A stretch of DNA of 37,377 bases from Chara braunii (GCA_003427395.1 BFEA01000127.1:2786744-2824120); one strand, 5' to 3'; shown: positions 29,274-37,377, counted from the first letter of the stretch. The notes: generated by a model not told the origin, from the letters alone. A program made the numbers and translations.

Positions 29274-29610
29274 GTACCCGCTGGCCGGAGCCAGTGCAGT
29301 ACGACAAGGATTGAGCGATCAGGAGAGGAGGACATCTAGCGACCTACGAGAATGGTTGTGAGCGTGTACTCTCAAGTTATGTGCAATAGGGAGTGCGATT
29401 TCTAGGGGAGTCAGGTGTTCCGAGACAGGAGTGTTAGAGGTCAGGAGAGGTGCTGTCTGTATAGAAGGACAGGAAGGGCGACTTTTCCTTGACAGTGGGA
29501 TATTAGGTGTTGATAAGACACACGAGATCCGAGATGAGAGCGGAAGACTAATAGTGATATTGAGGGCGGTTGAGAGCTAGATTTAGTCATTTAGAGATCG
29601 ACAGGACTAG
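29274..29610. other. Decayed sequence before the minisatellite
   Basis: Short protein-like stretches (for example GRLFLDSGILGVDKTHEIRD in one frame, about 29477-29536) but no continuous frame. Probably eroded coding sequence of the same element. Confidence 0.35.
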
Positions 29611-29780
29611 TTCTGACATCAGGTTCGGGCTGCCAGTTTTGACATCAGGTCCTGGTTGCCAGTTCCAGGCTGCCGGTCCTGACATCAGATCCGGGCTGCC
29701 AGTTCTGACATCAGGTCCGGGCTGCCGGTTTTGACATTAGGTCCAGGCTGTCGGTTTTGACATTAGGTCCGGGCTGTCTG
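29611..29780. repeat. 26-bp minisatellite upstream of Gag
   Basis: Six full units of TTCTGACATCAGGTCCGGGC plus TGCCAG (29611, 29637, 29677, 29703, 29729, 29755) and one partial unit (29663-29676). The unit length is not a multiple of three, so it cannot maintain a frame. It separates the module region from Gag. Confidence 0.85.
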
Positions 29781-29957
29781 TTCGTGGGATAAGGACGGTA
29801 GACTCCCGACAGAGACTTTAGCCAGAAGGGGAGTAAAGTGTATGGAGTCTACACGATGGGTCCACATTCGGACGAGGAACAACAGACCACTATGTACTGA
29901 GCGTCCCCGGATCGTGTTCCGCGAGACCTCAAGGAACGTATCTAACAGAACGTTCCT

Positions 29958-30902
29958 TTGAGATGTGTAGAGCAACCCGAGGATGGAGAGCCGGAGGTAA
30001 TGACCTGTCTGGTCATTGCAGAGCTAAACAAGGTCGCCTCGGTGGTACGGATGGAGAGCAGAACCGAAACTCCGAGTTTCCAGCGAGGGTCGGTCGTTCG
30101 ACGCTCACCTACGTACGAACGAAGAGACCCTAGAGGTGACCGAGGTAGGGATGACTGGAAGGACCAGTACATCCGGGAGCAGCTTTGGAGAGACAGAGAG
30201 AGGGTCACACGGCCCAGGTGGATCTACGACCCGCAGATGGGCGAGTCGTACTCCCTACCATATGAGAGGAGAGACAGGTACATTATCTCTCATCAACCTT
30301 CAGAGTTAGACACCAGACCCCCTATTTTCACGGGATACGGTATCACCGAATATCTCGAGAAGTGGGAGTTGCACGCATACCGTAATCAATGGTCGGAGGA
30401 TGAAATCATAGATAACTTCTTATTTAATACGGACTCGAGCTTGAGTCAAGTGATTAAAGAAGCCCGACCAAAAGATAGACGATAGACTACCTACAAGGCC
30501 AGTCTCTACGAGCTCTTTAAGCCAGAAGACGTTAAGTATTCAATCCGAGACTTTGAGTTGATGACTCAGGGTGAGGATGAGAGTGTTCAGGCGTTTGGGA
30601 GGCGATTTCAGAAGATATTTGATGCCCTTATTGCAAAAGGGAAGCTGTCGGAGGTCGAGAGATGCATGATCTTCATCGGTCGACTACCTAGAGGGAAGCA
30701 GAAGGGAGTACCGAGAGAGATGTCTCACGATAAGTTAGACTTTGCCGCGGTACTCAAGTTAGCGATGAAGGCTGAGGCCGATGACTGCAAGGATTTAGTC
30801 TGGAGAGGAATGCAGTGTCGGGACTTCTCCCTCTATCGGGAGTACGAGGCGGATAGGTGCCCAGACTTTAATGATCAACCTGGGCAGAACGACGATATTT
30901 GA
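29958..30902 (+). pseudogene. Ty3-Gypsy Gag capsid region
   Basis: One frame (29958-30485 and 30558-30902 plus the bases between), broken by a single TAG at 30483-30485. A basic, Arg-rich lead is followed by the retrotransposon Gag core: PPIFTGYGITEYLEKWELHA, SEDEIIDNFLFNTD, YKASLYELFKPEDVKYSIRD, DESVQAFGRRFQKIFDALI, SEVERCMIFIGRLPRGKQK. This is the usual PpxFxGxxvxxFLxxxExhA ... F...LP pattern. Coding passes into frame 2 at the overlap TTTGATGG (30898-30905). Confidence 0.7.
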
Positions 30903-31288
30903 TGGACAGGGACAAACCACAACGACCGAGAGACTGAGCGACGGCGATAAACGAGGTGAGAGAGATGAGAGATATGATGAAGGGATTGGTTAGGCAAATG
31001 ACCAATATCGAGACAAAGACGGGAGCAACTATCTATCGGGACAAGCCAGGGTCCCCCTATTCATTGCGATGAGACCGTAGGAACATTGACCGGTAGAGGA
31101 GCATCGAGGATAGAAACCCTCGCACACTAGCGGACTATCGTGCGAGAGAGAGGGACGATGACGCCTGGCGACGTAGAGATGACGACATTGATAGAGACTG
31201 TCGGGGTGACGCGTATCGGGGGGTAGACTCTTTTAGCCGAGGGGGAAGACTGGAACAGTATCCGCGCAGTCCCAAATATGGAGGGAAC
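30902..31288 (+). pseudogene. Gag linker, basic and Asp/Arg-rich
   Basis: Frame 2, continuous with the next large frame but carrying TGA (30935), TGA (31076) and TAG (31094). It reads VREMRDMMKGLVRQMTNIET, then Arg/Asp-rich low-complexity sequence (RERDDDAWRRRDDDIDRDCR). This is the flexible region between capsid and zinc knuckle. Confidence 0.55.
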
Positions 31289-32965
31289 ATGGAAGGGTAT
31301 CGGAGCCCAGACAATTTTAACTCGAGGGATATAGATGACTCCCGAGGCAAATGGGAATCGGACAGGGACGGTCCTGATGGATATTGTGGTGGTTATGAGA
31401 GGACAAAACGAGGTGGAGGTCGCGGGGAAGACTCACACGGGCAGTATGACCGAGGAGGATACCCTGCGTCGCCTGGCTACCCAAATTCTCCTAACTATCC
31501 GAAGTCCGCGGGACCGTCCACCCAAGATGTTAGACCTGCGAGAGGACAGACTATTAGGGGCACTGAAGAGAGACCCCATACTCCTAGGAATTTTTGCATC
31601 TATTGCAGCGCAGATAATCACGCGAAGAGGGACTGTCCTGACCTAAGATGGGCTATAGATGAAGGACTTATCGTACTTGATGATCACAAGTACGTCAAGT
31701 GGGCAGATAACCTCGACGATGTGTCGATGTTCTCTTCAATGAAGGAGAATGTTGAAGTCAGGCGTGTACGACCAAGTAAGGGTAAGGAAGTGGCAAGGAG
31801 CCAGAGTGTGCGGATAAGTTTGCCTTTTGATGACGGGGTGACAACGACACCTATACGGGTTGCGGCGACTAAGTCCGCAAGGGGGTCTTCCTCTAAGAAG
31901 ACTGACACTCATTATGTGATGGTAGAGAAGGATGAGCAGAGCATTGAAGGAGAGGAAGTCATATTTTCGCCTCGCAAGCGCGGAGCCCGGAATTTTACCA
32001 TGAAGAGTACCGTAGACGATATCGATACAGTGGAGCCTCTCATACGCTCGCTTAGGCAACCAATGCAGTGCACGATACTTGAGTATTTGGCATCCTCGAG
32101 ACCCGCTCGGGATGAGCTACAGATGATCACACGCAGGACGCGCATTCCTCTAGGAGACGAAGTCCAAATGACTTTCAAACCAGAGGTACCCTCTGTGGCG
32201 GTATCGGGAGTATGCGCAAAGGTAGAACGCACATCGACACAGTATTTTGATGGGATGGAAGGCGTTCCACCAGACAAGTTTTACATTTTAGGAAGTGGGA
32301 CAGTGAAGACGATTCTCAATGGCGAGATAGTCCTCCATGGGGTGATTGACAATGACGATGAAGTTGTCATCATAGATGAGGAACTCGCTGTGCGATTAGG
32401 GTTGAACCTCGACAGGTCTTACCTGTTTGAGATAGAGACAGCCGATGGAAAAAAGCAGAAGATCTTCAGGGTCTGTCACAAGGCGGCCATTGAGATTGAA
32501 GGGTTGCGCGTGCATATGCCCGTTTTCGCAGTCAGGGACTGCAGTTCGGAGTTACTACTAGGGCGAACGTGGTTAAGCCATATTCATGCGGTTACTATAA
32601 AGCAACCAGACGGAAGCCAGATGCTTTTTATTAAGCATCCGGATGGTGGACGGATGATAGAGACAGTCGAGTCTCATGATCCGAGAAACAGAGCGTCTCT
32701 AGCAGCTGGTGGCGGCCGCAGGCCGGTTACGCTCGCTAGTCGCTCGCTGCGATTCCGCGAAAATAAGTGTGGGACATTGCTCACGGAAGAAGAAGGACGC
32801 ATAGTGGAAGTCGAGAATTTAGGAAATCGTGTCCTTGTGGGTGAGAACTCGTACCCTAAGGCTGAAGACGAGGAATTCGGAAGCATGATCTCTGTGTCTT
32901 TTTTAAGGGTGCAGCCCCTCCGGGGGGCGACCAAAGAAGCACAAGACAGTAGCTCAGAAAGTTAA
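31289..32965 (+). CDS. Ty3-Gypsy zinc knuckle plus retropepsin-like protease
   Basis: A 558-codon frame, the longest in the window. Gly/Tyr/Pro-rich lead; zinc knuckle FCIYCSADNHAKRDC with C103, C106, H111, C116 (CX2CX4HX4C); a WAIDEGLIVLDDHKYVKWAD segment; a linker with VRISLPFDDG; a helical stretch; then the retropepsin-like domain from about residue 340: VLHGVIDNDDEVVIIDEELA, MPVFAVRDCSSELLLGRTWL, and HIHAVTIKQPDG. At the catalytic position D374 the triplet is D-N-D, not D-[ST]-G. The rest of the fold signature (LLLGRxWL) is kept. Reading passes to frame 0 within 32907-32965. Confidence 0.8.
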   Translation: MEGYRSPDNFNSRDIDDSRGKWESDRDGPDGYCGGYERTKRGGGRGEDSHGQYDRGGYPASPGYPNSPNYPKSAGPSTQDVRPARGQTIRGTEERPHTPRNFCIYCSADNHAKRDCPDLRWAIDEGLIVLDDHKYVKWADNLDDVSMFSSMKENVEVRRVRPSKGKEVARSQSVRISLPFDDGVTTTPIRVAATKSARGSSSKKTDTHYVMVEKDEQSIEGEEVIFSPRKRGARNFTMKSTVDDIDTVEPLIRSLRQPMQCTILEYLASSRPARDELQMITRRTRIPLGDEVQMTFKPEVPSVAVSGVCAKVERTSTQYFDGMEGVPPDKFYILGSGTVKTILNGEIVLHGVIDNDDEVVIIDEELAVRLGLNLDRSYLFEIETADGKKQKIFRVCHKAAIEIEGLRVHMPVFAVRDCSSELLLGRTWLSHIHAVTIKQPDGSQMLFIKHPDGGRMIETVESHDPRNRASLAAGGGRRPVTLASRSLRFRENKCGTLLTEEEGRIVEVENLGNRVLVGENSYPKAEDEEFGSMISVSFLRVQPLRGATKEAQDSSSES

Positions 32966-32969
32966 GCCT

Positions 32970-33149
32970 GTGGCGGTAGCCCGAGAGAGATCCGTACTAG
33001 ATGGGGTATTTGAGGAAGAGATTGCCATAAACTTCAGAAAGATTAAGGAAAGGAAGAAGAGGGAGCCGCAACGGCTGACAGAAGAAAGGATAGCGGAAAT
33101 GGACATAGGAGATGAGAATTTGAGGGAACAAGAAAAGGAGCGCGTGCTA
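32970..33149 (+). pseudogene. Ty3-Gypsy protease-RT linker, interrupted by a MITE
   Basis: A basic, Glu/Lys/Arg-rich helical linker (VFEEEIAINFRKIKERKKRE, LTEERIAEM, REQEKERVL) that continues, in frame, on the far side of the MITE at 33150. The frame is open upstream to 32907. The last codons before the insertion (GAG CGC GTG CTA) and the first after it (GAA GTT CTT AAG) join in frame if the MITE and one TA copy are removed. Confidence 0.6.
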
Positions 33150-33671
33150 CAACGAAAAAAATTCTTATAATGAAATAATCATTCTATAGTAAAATTAAAA
33201 TCTAAATTTTAAATTTTCATTCCATCTTAAAAAATGTCATTCCAATTTTAAAGTTTTTCATTTCACTTGCAAACTTTAATTCCAAGAATAGGGTATCTCT
33301 TCTTATTTGGATTGCATGGTAGAGATGGAATAAAAGTCTGGACGAGTTCATGAAATATTTTAATTGGACTGTCATTGTAAGTAAGGATTTTCAAGCATAT
33401 ATAAGTTAATCCAATCTAAATTAGAAGATATTTATTGTAGTAAAATAAAAATTTAATTAAAATATTTTATAAACTCGTCCAGACTTTCATTGCATCTTGA
33501 ATAAATAGATGTAGTTGGAAGGGAAAACTCATATTTAGACGGGAACTTATCAAATAAAACTGGAAATTTTAGGATTGGATGAACATTGGAATGATAATTC
33601 GTAAATATGAAGGATTTTTTTTTTATGGAATGTTTTTTCAACTTTCATTTCTCGTGGGAATTTTTCTACTG
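33150..33671 (+). mobile_element. 522-bp foldback MITE, copy 3
   Basis: Same length and orientation as the copies at 16753 and 18382. The left end is slightly diverged (CAACGAAAAAAATTC) and the right end is GAATTTTTCTACTG. Flanked by TA on both sides (33148-33149 and 33672-33673). Inserted into the protease-RT linker of the Gypsy polyprotein. Confidence 0.9.
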
Positions 33672-34430
33672 TAGAAGTTCTTAAGACTTGTGATAAGGCC
33701 ATAACTTTTCGTGACGCGGAAAGAGGGAGAATCGATCCTAGGTATGTCAAACCTGCAAGGATCTACACGATTCATCGATCCTAGGTATGCCAAACCTGCT
33801 AGGATCTACACGATTCCGCACACTCCATGGAATGATGCAGGATGGAAGTTTGATCAGAAAGAGAAGGAGTAAGTAATCTCATTTCTAAAGGAGAAGATGA
33901 CGTCGCATGTGGTAGGACCATCTGATAGTGCTTATGGAAACAAGTGGTTTTTCTTACGGAAGCCTAACCAAAGATCAGATGGATTCAAGATCTTCAGAAG
34001 GTTAATGCGGTTACAATTCGGGATGTGGGTTTCACACCGCACGTTGATCTATTGGCAGAAGGAGCGGCAGGTAGGTTTATCTACTCTATCTGCGATTTTT
34101 TTTCGGGTTATGATGAGATACCCCTAGATCCTAGGGATAGGCATATCACTGCCATACACACGCCACTCGGATTAGTGCAGATGATGGCCGTGCCCATGGG
34201 GTGGACCAATGGGGTTGCGGTCTTCCATAGAGTCATGGTAGTTGTTCTGAAGGACTTCATTCCTGACAAAGTCGAAGTCTTTTTGGACGACTTTCCGATA
34301 AAAAAAACCGTATCGAAAGATGAGACGGAAGTTGCTCTTGGCGTCAGGAGATTCGTAGAGCAGCACATGACGGGCATCTACGTGATTCCTAGGAGTTGTG
34401 GGCTACTGGCGGATCTTTATACGTTGATAT
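33672..34430 (+). pseudogene. Ty3-Gypsy reverse transcriptase, fingers and palm
   Basis: A 43-bp tandem duplication (33731-33773 and 33774-33816) and a shift near 33975 break the frame, but RT motifs are clear: RIYTIPHTPWN, then VVGPSDSAYGNKWFFLRKPN (frame 3), IRWIQDLQKVNAVTIRDVGF (frame 2), SICDFFSGYDEIPLDPRDRH with the motif-A aspartate (D24 of the 34025 frame), TPLGLVQMMAVPMGWTNGVA (motif B), and VEVFLDDFPIK with the motif-C DD at residues 88-89. The thumb and connection domains are missing: the sequence degenerates after RRFVEQH and ends at the next MITE. Confidence 0.8.
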
Positions 34431-34952
34431 CAATGAAAAATTTTCCTTGAATTAAATAATCATTCTATAGTAAAATCAGAATCTAAATTCAAAATTTTCA
34501 GTCCATCTTAAAAAATATCATTCGAATTTTAAAATTTTTCATCTTAGTTGCAAACTTTCATTCCAAGAATAGGGTATCCCTTCTTATTTGGACTGCATGC
34601 TAGAGGTGAAATGAAAGTCTGGATGAGTTCATGAAATATTTTAATTGGGCTGTCATTCTAAGTAAGAATTTTCAATCATAAATAGGTTAATCCAATCTAA
34701 ATTAGAAGGTATTTGTTGTGCTAGAATGAAAATTTAATTAAAACATTTCATAAACAAGTCCAGACTTTCATTCCATCTTAAACAAATAGATGTAGTTAGA
34801 AGGTAAAACTCATATTTAGACGAGAACTTATCAAATAAAACTGAAAATTTTAGAATTGGACGAACATTTGAATGATAATTTATAAATATGAAGGATTTTT
34901 TTTTTATGGAATGTTTTTTTAACTTTCATTTCTCGTGGGAATGTTTTTGTTG
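34431..34952 (+). mobile_element. 522-bp foldback MITE, copy 4
   Basis: Begins CAATGAAAAATTTTCC and ends GGGAATGTTTTTGTTG. Flanked by AT on both sides (34429-34430 and 34953-34954). Same orientation as the other three. The polyprotein does not resume where it stopped: part of the RT thumb and connection (by eye some 60-90 residues) is absent across this insertion. Confidence 0.9.
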
Positions 34953-34954
34953 AT

Positions 34955-35698
34955 GCCGAGAAGGCAGAGCCTCTGTGGATTTTCCTTAGGAAAACGGAGT
35001 GATTCTACCGAGATTCCCCTCAGGAGCTCACGATGTTAACCCTCAAGGAAGAATTTAAGGAAGGGGGATGGATCCTAGGTGTACCTTTCTTCGAGGACGA
35101 AACCAACAGACCCTTCATAGTGTCTACGGACGCCGGACCATGTTCAGTTGGAGGGCTGCTTTCTCAAAAGAACGCTGACGGTAAGGAGAGGTCGTTGAGA
35201 TTCGAGAGTCGTACGCTCAACATCGTTGAATGCAATTAAAGTCAATTCAAGAATGAAGTGTTGGTTGTCTTACGGTGCTTAGACGCTTTTAGACACTACA
35301 TATACGAGAGACGATTCATTCTACGGATAGACCCTACGGCAGTAGCGTCAGTTTTGCAGAAAGACTTCAGTCTAACAGATCCCACGATTGCGCGATGGCT
35401 GATCAGGATCCGACTCTATGATTATACTGTGGAGAGAATCTCGGGAACGAAGAATGAGGAAGCCCACGGATTTTCGTGAATTTCGATCGAGGTGGAGCGA
35501 CCAATAGCGGCAGCTGCACTGAGTATGACTGATTCTAGACGGACTCATCGCTTCTTAGTTAATCTTTATGAAGGAAAGTACTGGACTAAATGACTGCATC
35601 TGTCAGGAGAAGAGAGTTTTGACTCGGAGATTAGGAGGCAGGCAGCACAGTACGTCCTTAGATCTGGGCATTTGTTCCGCTGACCTAAAGGATCAGGG
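34955..35698 (+). pseudogene. Ty3-Gypsy RNase H and pre-integrase region
   Basis: All in frame 2, with TGA (35000), TAA (35237), TGA (35477), TGA (35591) and TGA (35681). EPLWIFLRKTE and LTLKEEFKEGGWILGVPFFE form the end of the RT connection. RPFIVSTDAGPCSVGGLLSQ is the RNase H start (catalytic D in STDAG), then ERSLRFESRTLN, the E-rich helix FKNEVLVVLRCLDAFRHYIY, RRFILRIDPT (second D), and the C-terminal YDYTVERISGTKNEEAHGFS, where A-D-x-L-S would be usual and A-H-G-F-S is present. The Asp of the ADxLS motif is therefore His here. Confidence 0.75.
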
Positions 35699-36913
35699 AT
35701 GCCTCTGCGAGTGATCTGTGACCCGGAGGAGAAGCAATCCATAGTAGCGAAACTACATAATGGTGTGGTTGGCGGACATAGAGAAGTGAAAGGGACATAT
35801 GAGAAGGTCCGTCGATTATATTGGTGGGAAGGACAGTACAAAGACGTCGAGAAGTATTGTGTGACCTGTGAGGAGTGTCAGAAGAGGTCCCTTGTGAGGT
35901 ACAAGGAACCGCTTCATCCTTCCTATCCTTCTAGATCGGGAGATAATGTACATATTGATCTGGTGAAGATGCCGAAAAGGATAGGCAACATGAATTATGT
36001 CGTGAACATTAGAGATGATTTCACGGGGTTTTTCGACGGTAAACCTATTAGGACCAAGGCTGCTAGAGAAGTAAAGAACTTTGTTCTAGAGTACCTATCT
36101 AGATACGGGTGTGTCAGTAGAATTGTGATGGACAGACGAGCGGAGTTCCTAGAGGATGAGGTGCAGAATGTGTTCAAGAAAGCGGGAGCGAGAGTATCGA
36201 TAGCAACCGCCTATCACTCTCAATCCAACGCACTTGTAGAACGAGGTCATCAAGCATTGATAGCATCACTGTCCAAGTGGTGTAGGGGAAAGGATAGCGA
36301 CTGGCTGAAATACTTCCAGTATGCGATATGGGCAGATAATGTCACAGTTCAAGCTAGCACAGGCTACCCGCCTTACACTCTATGGTTCGGGAGGCACTGC
36401 CCTCTGCCCATAGAGTTTCACGTGGACAGTTGGAATACAGTTGACTGGGCCGACAATATGTCGAGAGAGGAGTTTCTGGCGGCACAAACGAGACAAATAG
36501 CCTATGGATTGGAGGATAATCTCATGACCGCGGTCGATCGATTGGCGGTGGAAAAAGGAAAAGGCAAGGAAAGATGGGATAAGGATGTCAGGGTTAGAAA
36601 AAAGAAGATAATTGTGGGTGACATGGTACTTCTCTACAACGCAGCGTTAGAAAGGACGTGGTCAGGGAAACTGGCTAATGGATGGATGGGTCCCTACCAC
36701 GTAGTTGGTGCGCTCAGTTGGGGAGCGTATATGATTGGTGAGTTAAATGGGTCCAAGTGGAAGGATCTTGTGGCAGGGGCAAGACTGAAGTTGTTTAGGC
36801 CAAGGAAAACTCCTACTCCTGCCCTGACACTGTATGACTTTAAGGGAAAGGGGAAAGCGAAGGTGACACTCGCGGTTAACGACCACCTGAAATTTCAGAA
36901 TGAAAGGTTCTGA
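35699..36913 (+). CDS. Ty3-Gypsy integrase, apparently intact
   Basis: An uninterrupted 404-codon frame, the best-preserved domain of the element. N-terminal HHCC zinc-binding region: H20 and H27 (LHNGVVGGHR), C57 and C60 (CVTCEEC). Catalytic core: D87 (VHIDLV), D145 (RIVMDRRAEF, where TDNGxEF is usual), E181 (HSQSNALVERGHQAL), giving exactly 35 residues between the second Asp and the Glu. C-terminal GPY/F module: NGWMGPYHVVGALSWGAY (GPY at 331-333). No chromodomain is seen after it. The true start lies upstream in frame, past TGA 35681. The last ~10 residues read into the palindromic repeat array. Confidence 0.9.
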   Translation: MPLRVICDPEEKQSIVAKLHNGVVGGHREVKGTYEKVRRLYWWEGQYKDVEKYCVTCEECQKRSLVRYKEPLHPSYPSRSGDNVHIDLVKMPKRIGNMNYVVNIRDDFTGFFDGKPIRTKAAREVKNFVLEYLSRYGCVSRIVMDRRAEFLEDEVQNVFKKAGARVSIATAYHSQSNALVERGHQALIASLSKWCRGKDSDWLKYFQYAIWADNVTVQASTGYPPYTLWFGRHCPLPIEFHVDSWNTVDWADNMSREEFLAAQTRQIAYGLEDNLMTAVDRLAVEKGKGKERWDKDVRVRKKKIIVGDMVLLYNAALERTWSGKLANGWMGPYHVVGALSWGAYMIGELNGSKWKDLVAGARLKLFRPRKTPTPALTLYDFKGKGKAKVTLAVNDHLKFQNERF

Positions 36914-37377
36914 AATGGTCTGAAACCGCTGAAATGGCCTGAAGACACTTCATGTCATTTCAAAAGTTTCGGATGGTTTGGAGGACAAGTTTTATGGTGG
37001 TTTTTTTTTTTTTTTTTTTTGCCTGTTTTTTCGGCCACTTCATGTCATTTCATGAATTTCAGGTGGGGACCTGAAACCGCTGAAGTGGCTGAAGCTTCTC
37101 AAAGGGGTTTCATGTACCCCCATCCAAATGGTTGGATGGGGGTACATGAAACCCCTTTCAGAAACTTCAGCCACTTCAGGTCATTTCAGGAATTTCAGGT
37201 AGGGACCTGAAACCGCTGAAGTGGTTGAAGCTTCTGAAAGAGGTTTCAGGTACCTCCATCCAAATGGTTGGATGGGGGTCCCTGAAACCCCTTTCAGAAG
37301 CTTCAGCCACTTCAGGTCATTTCAGGAATTTCAGGTGGGGACCTGAAACCGCTAAAGTGGTTGAAGCTTCTAAAAGG
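36885..37377. repeat. Array of 136-bp palindromic units
   Basis: GGGACCTGAAACCGCT recurs at 37066, 37202 and 37338 (period 136). Each unit is a palindrome of about 59-nt arms around CCATCCAAATGGTTGGATGG: CTGAAGTGGCTGAAGCTTCT faces CTTCAGCCACTTCAGG, and GGGGTTTCATGTACCCCC faces GGGGGTACATGAAACCCC. A degenerate portion with a 20-T run (37001-37020) precedes the regular units. The array continues past the window edge and overlaps the last codons of the integrase frame. Confidence 0.85.

Noticed and set aside
31139-32934. Minus-strand frames opposite the gag-protease gene
   Set aside because: Shadows of the plus-strand coding region, whose zinc knuckle and protease motifs establish the true strand.
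10532-35683. Alternative genetic code or stop-codon recoding
   Set aside because: TGA, TAG and TAA all interrupt coding, at positions that would need different amino acids, alongside frameshifts and missing segments. Ordinary decay explains this better.
35699-35701. ATG at 35699 as the true integrase start
   Set aside because: The same frame is protein-like upstream (RNase H tail and pre-integrase region); the ATG is simply the first Met after an in-frame TGA.

Overview
The window is repeat- and transposon-rich nuclear DNA from a eukaryote. There is no bacterial gene organisation and no clear single-copy host gene. It contains chromovirus-like/Ty3-Gypsy polyprotein pieces, a Penelope-like reverse transcriptase, a DNA-transposon-type protein, foldback MITEs, poly(A)-punctuated satellites, a primer-binding site matching the 3' end of a plant-type tRNA-Asp, and a 115-base assembly gap. 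The wording of the polyproteins resembles what I remember of charophyte green algae such as Chara braunii; that species call is an inference from memory, not a search result.

Layout. 1-2060: tandem array of roughly 280-300 bp foldback units separated by A-tracts. 2195-3900: diverged non-coding repeats. 4.6-7.33 kb: a frameshifted transposase-like gene of the DUF7869 type with a C-terminal tail domain. 7.3-10.1 kb: CGTACG-rich DNA, a solo fragment of a beta-rich module (8029), GA repeats, and a tandem repeat carrying two near-perfect 68-bp hairpins. 10.1-12.3 kb: gag zinc knuckle, protease and protease-RT linker of a Ty3-Gypsy element, cut off before the RT. 12.3-16.4 kb: no gene recognised, with a gap at 15985-16099. 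16.4-21.5 kb: a Penelope-like RT element bracketed by 325-bp direct repeats. Its N-terminal and middle parts lie on the minus strand and its RT on the plus strand, as if an internal 2.8-kb segment had been inverted.

21.9-36.9 kb is a second, very long Ty3-Gypsy element. It has a polypurine tract/short LTR-like segment/PBS, a 2-kb AT-rich leader with a thrice-repeated double-hairpin motif, about 5 kb of unfamiliar repeated protein modules, a 26-bp minisatellite, and then gag, zinc knuckle, protease, RT, RNase H and integrase in canonical order. It is interrupted by two copies of a 522-bp foldback MITE; two more copies of the same MITE sit in the Penelope-like element. The window ends in an array of 136-bp palindromic units.

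Almost every coding region is decayed: in-frame TGA, TAG and TAA codons, 1-2 base shifts and short non-triplet duplications. The integrase is the exception and looks intact. The most unusual item is the multi-module region before gag (24.1-29.3 kb), whose beta-rich module recurs several times and also occurs alone at 8.0 kb; I do not recognise it as a known family.
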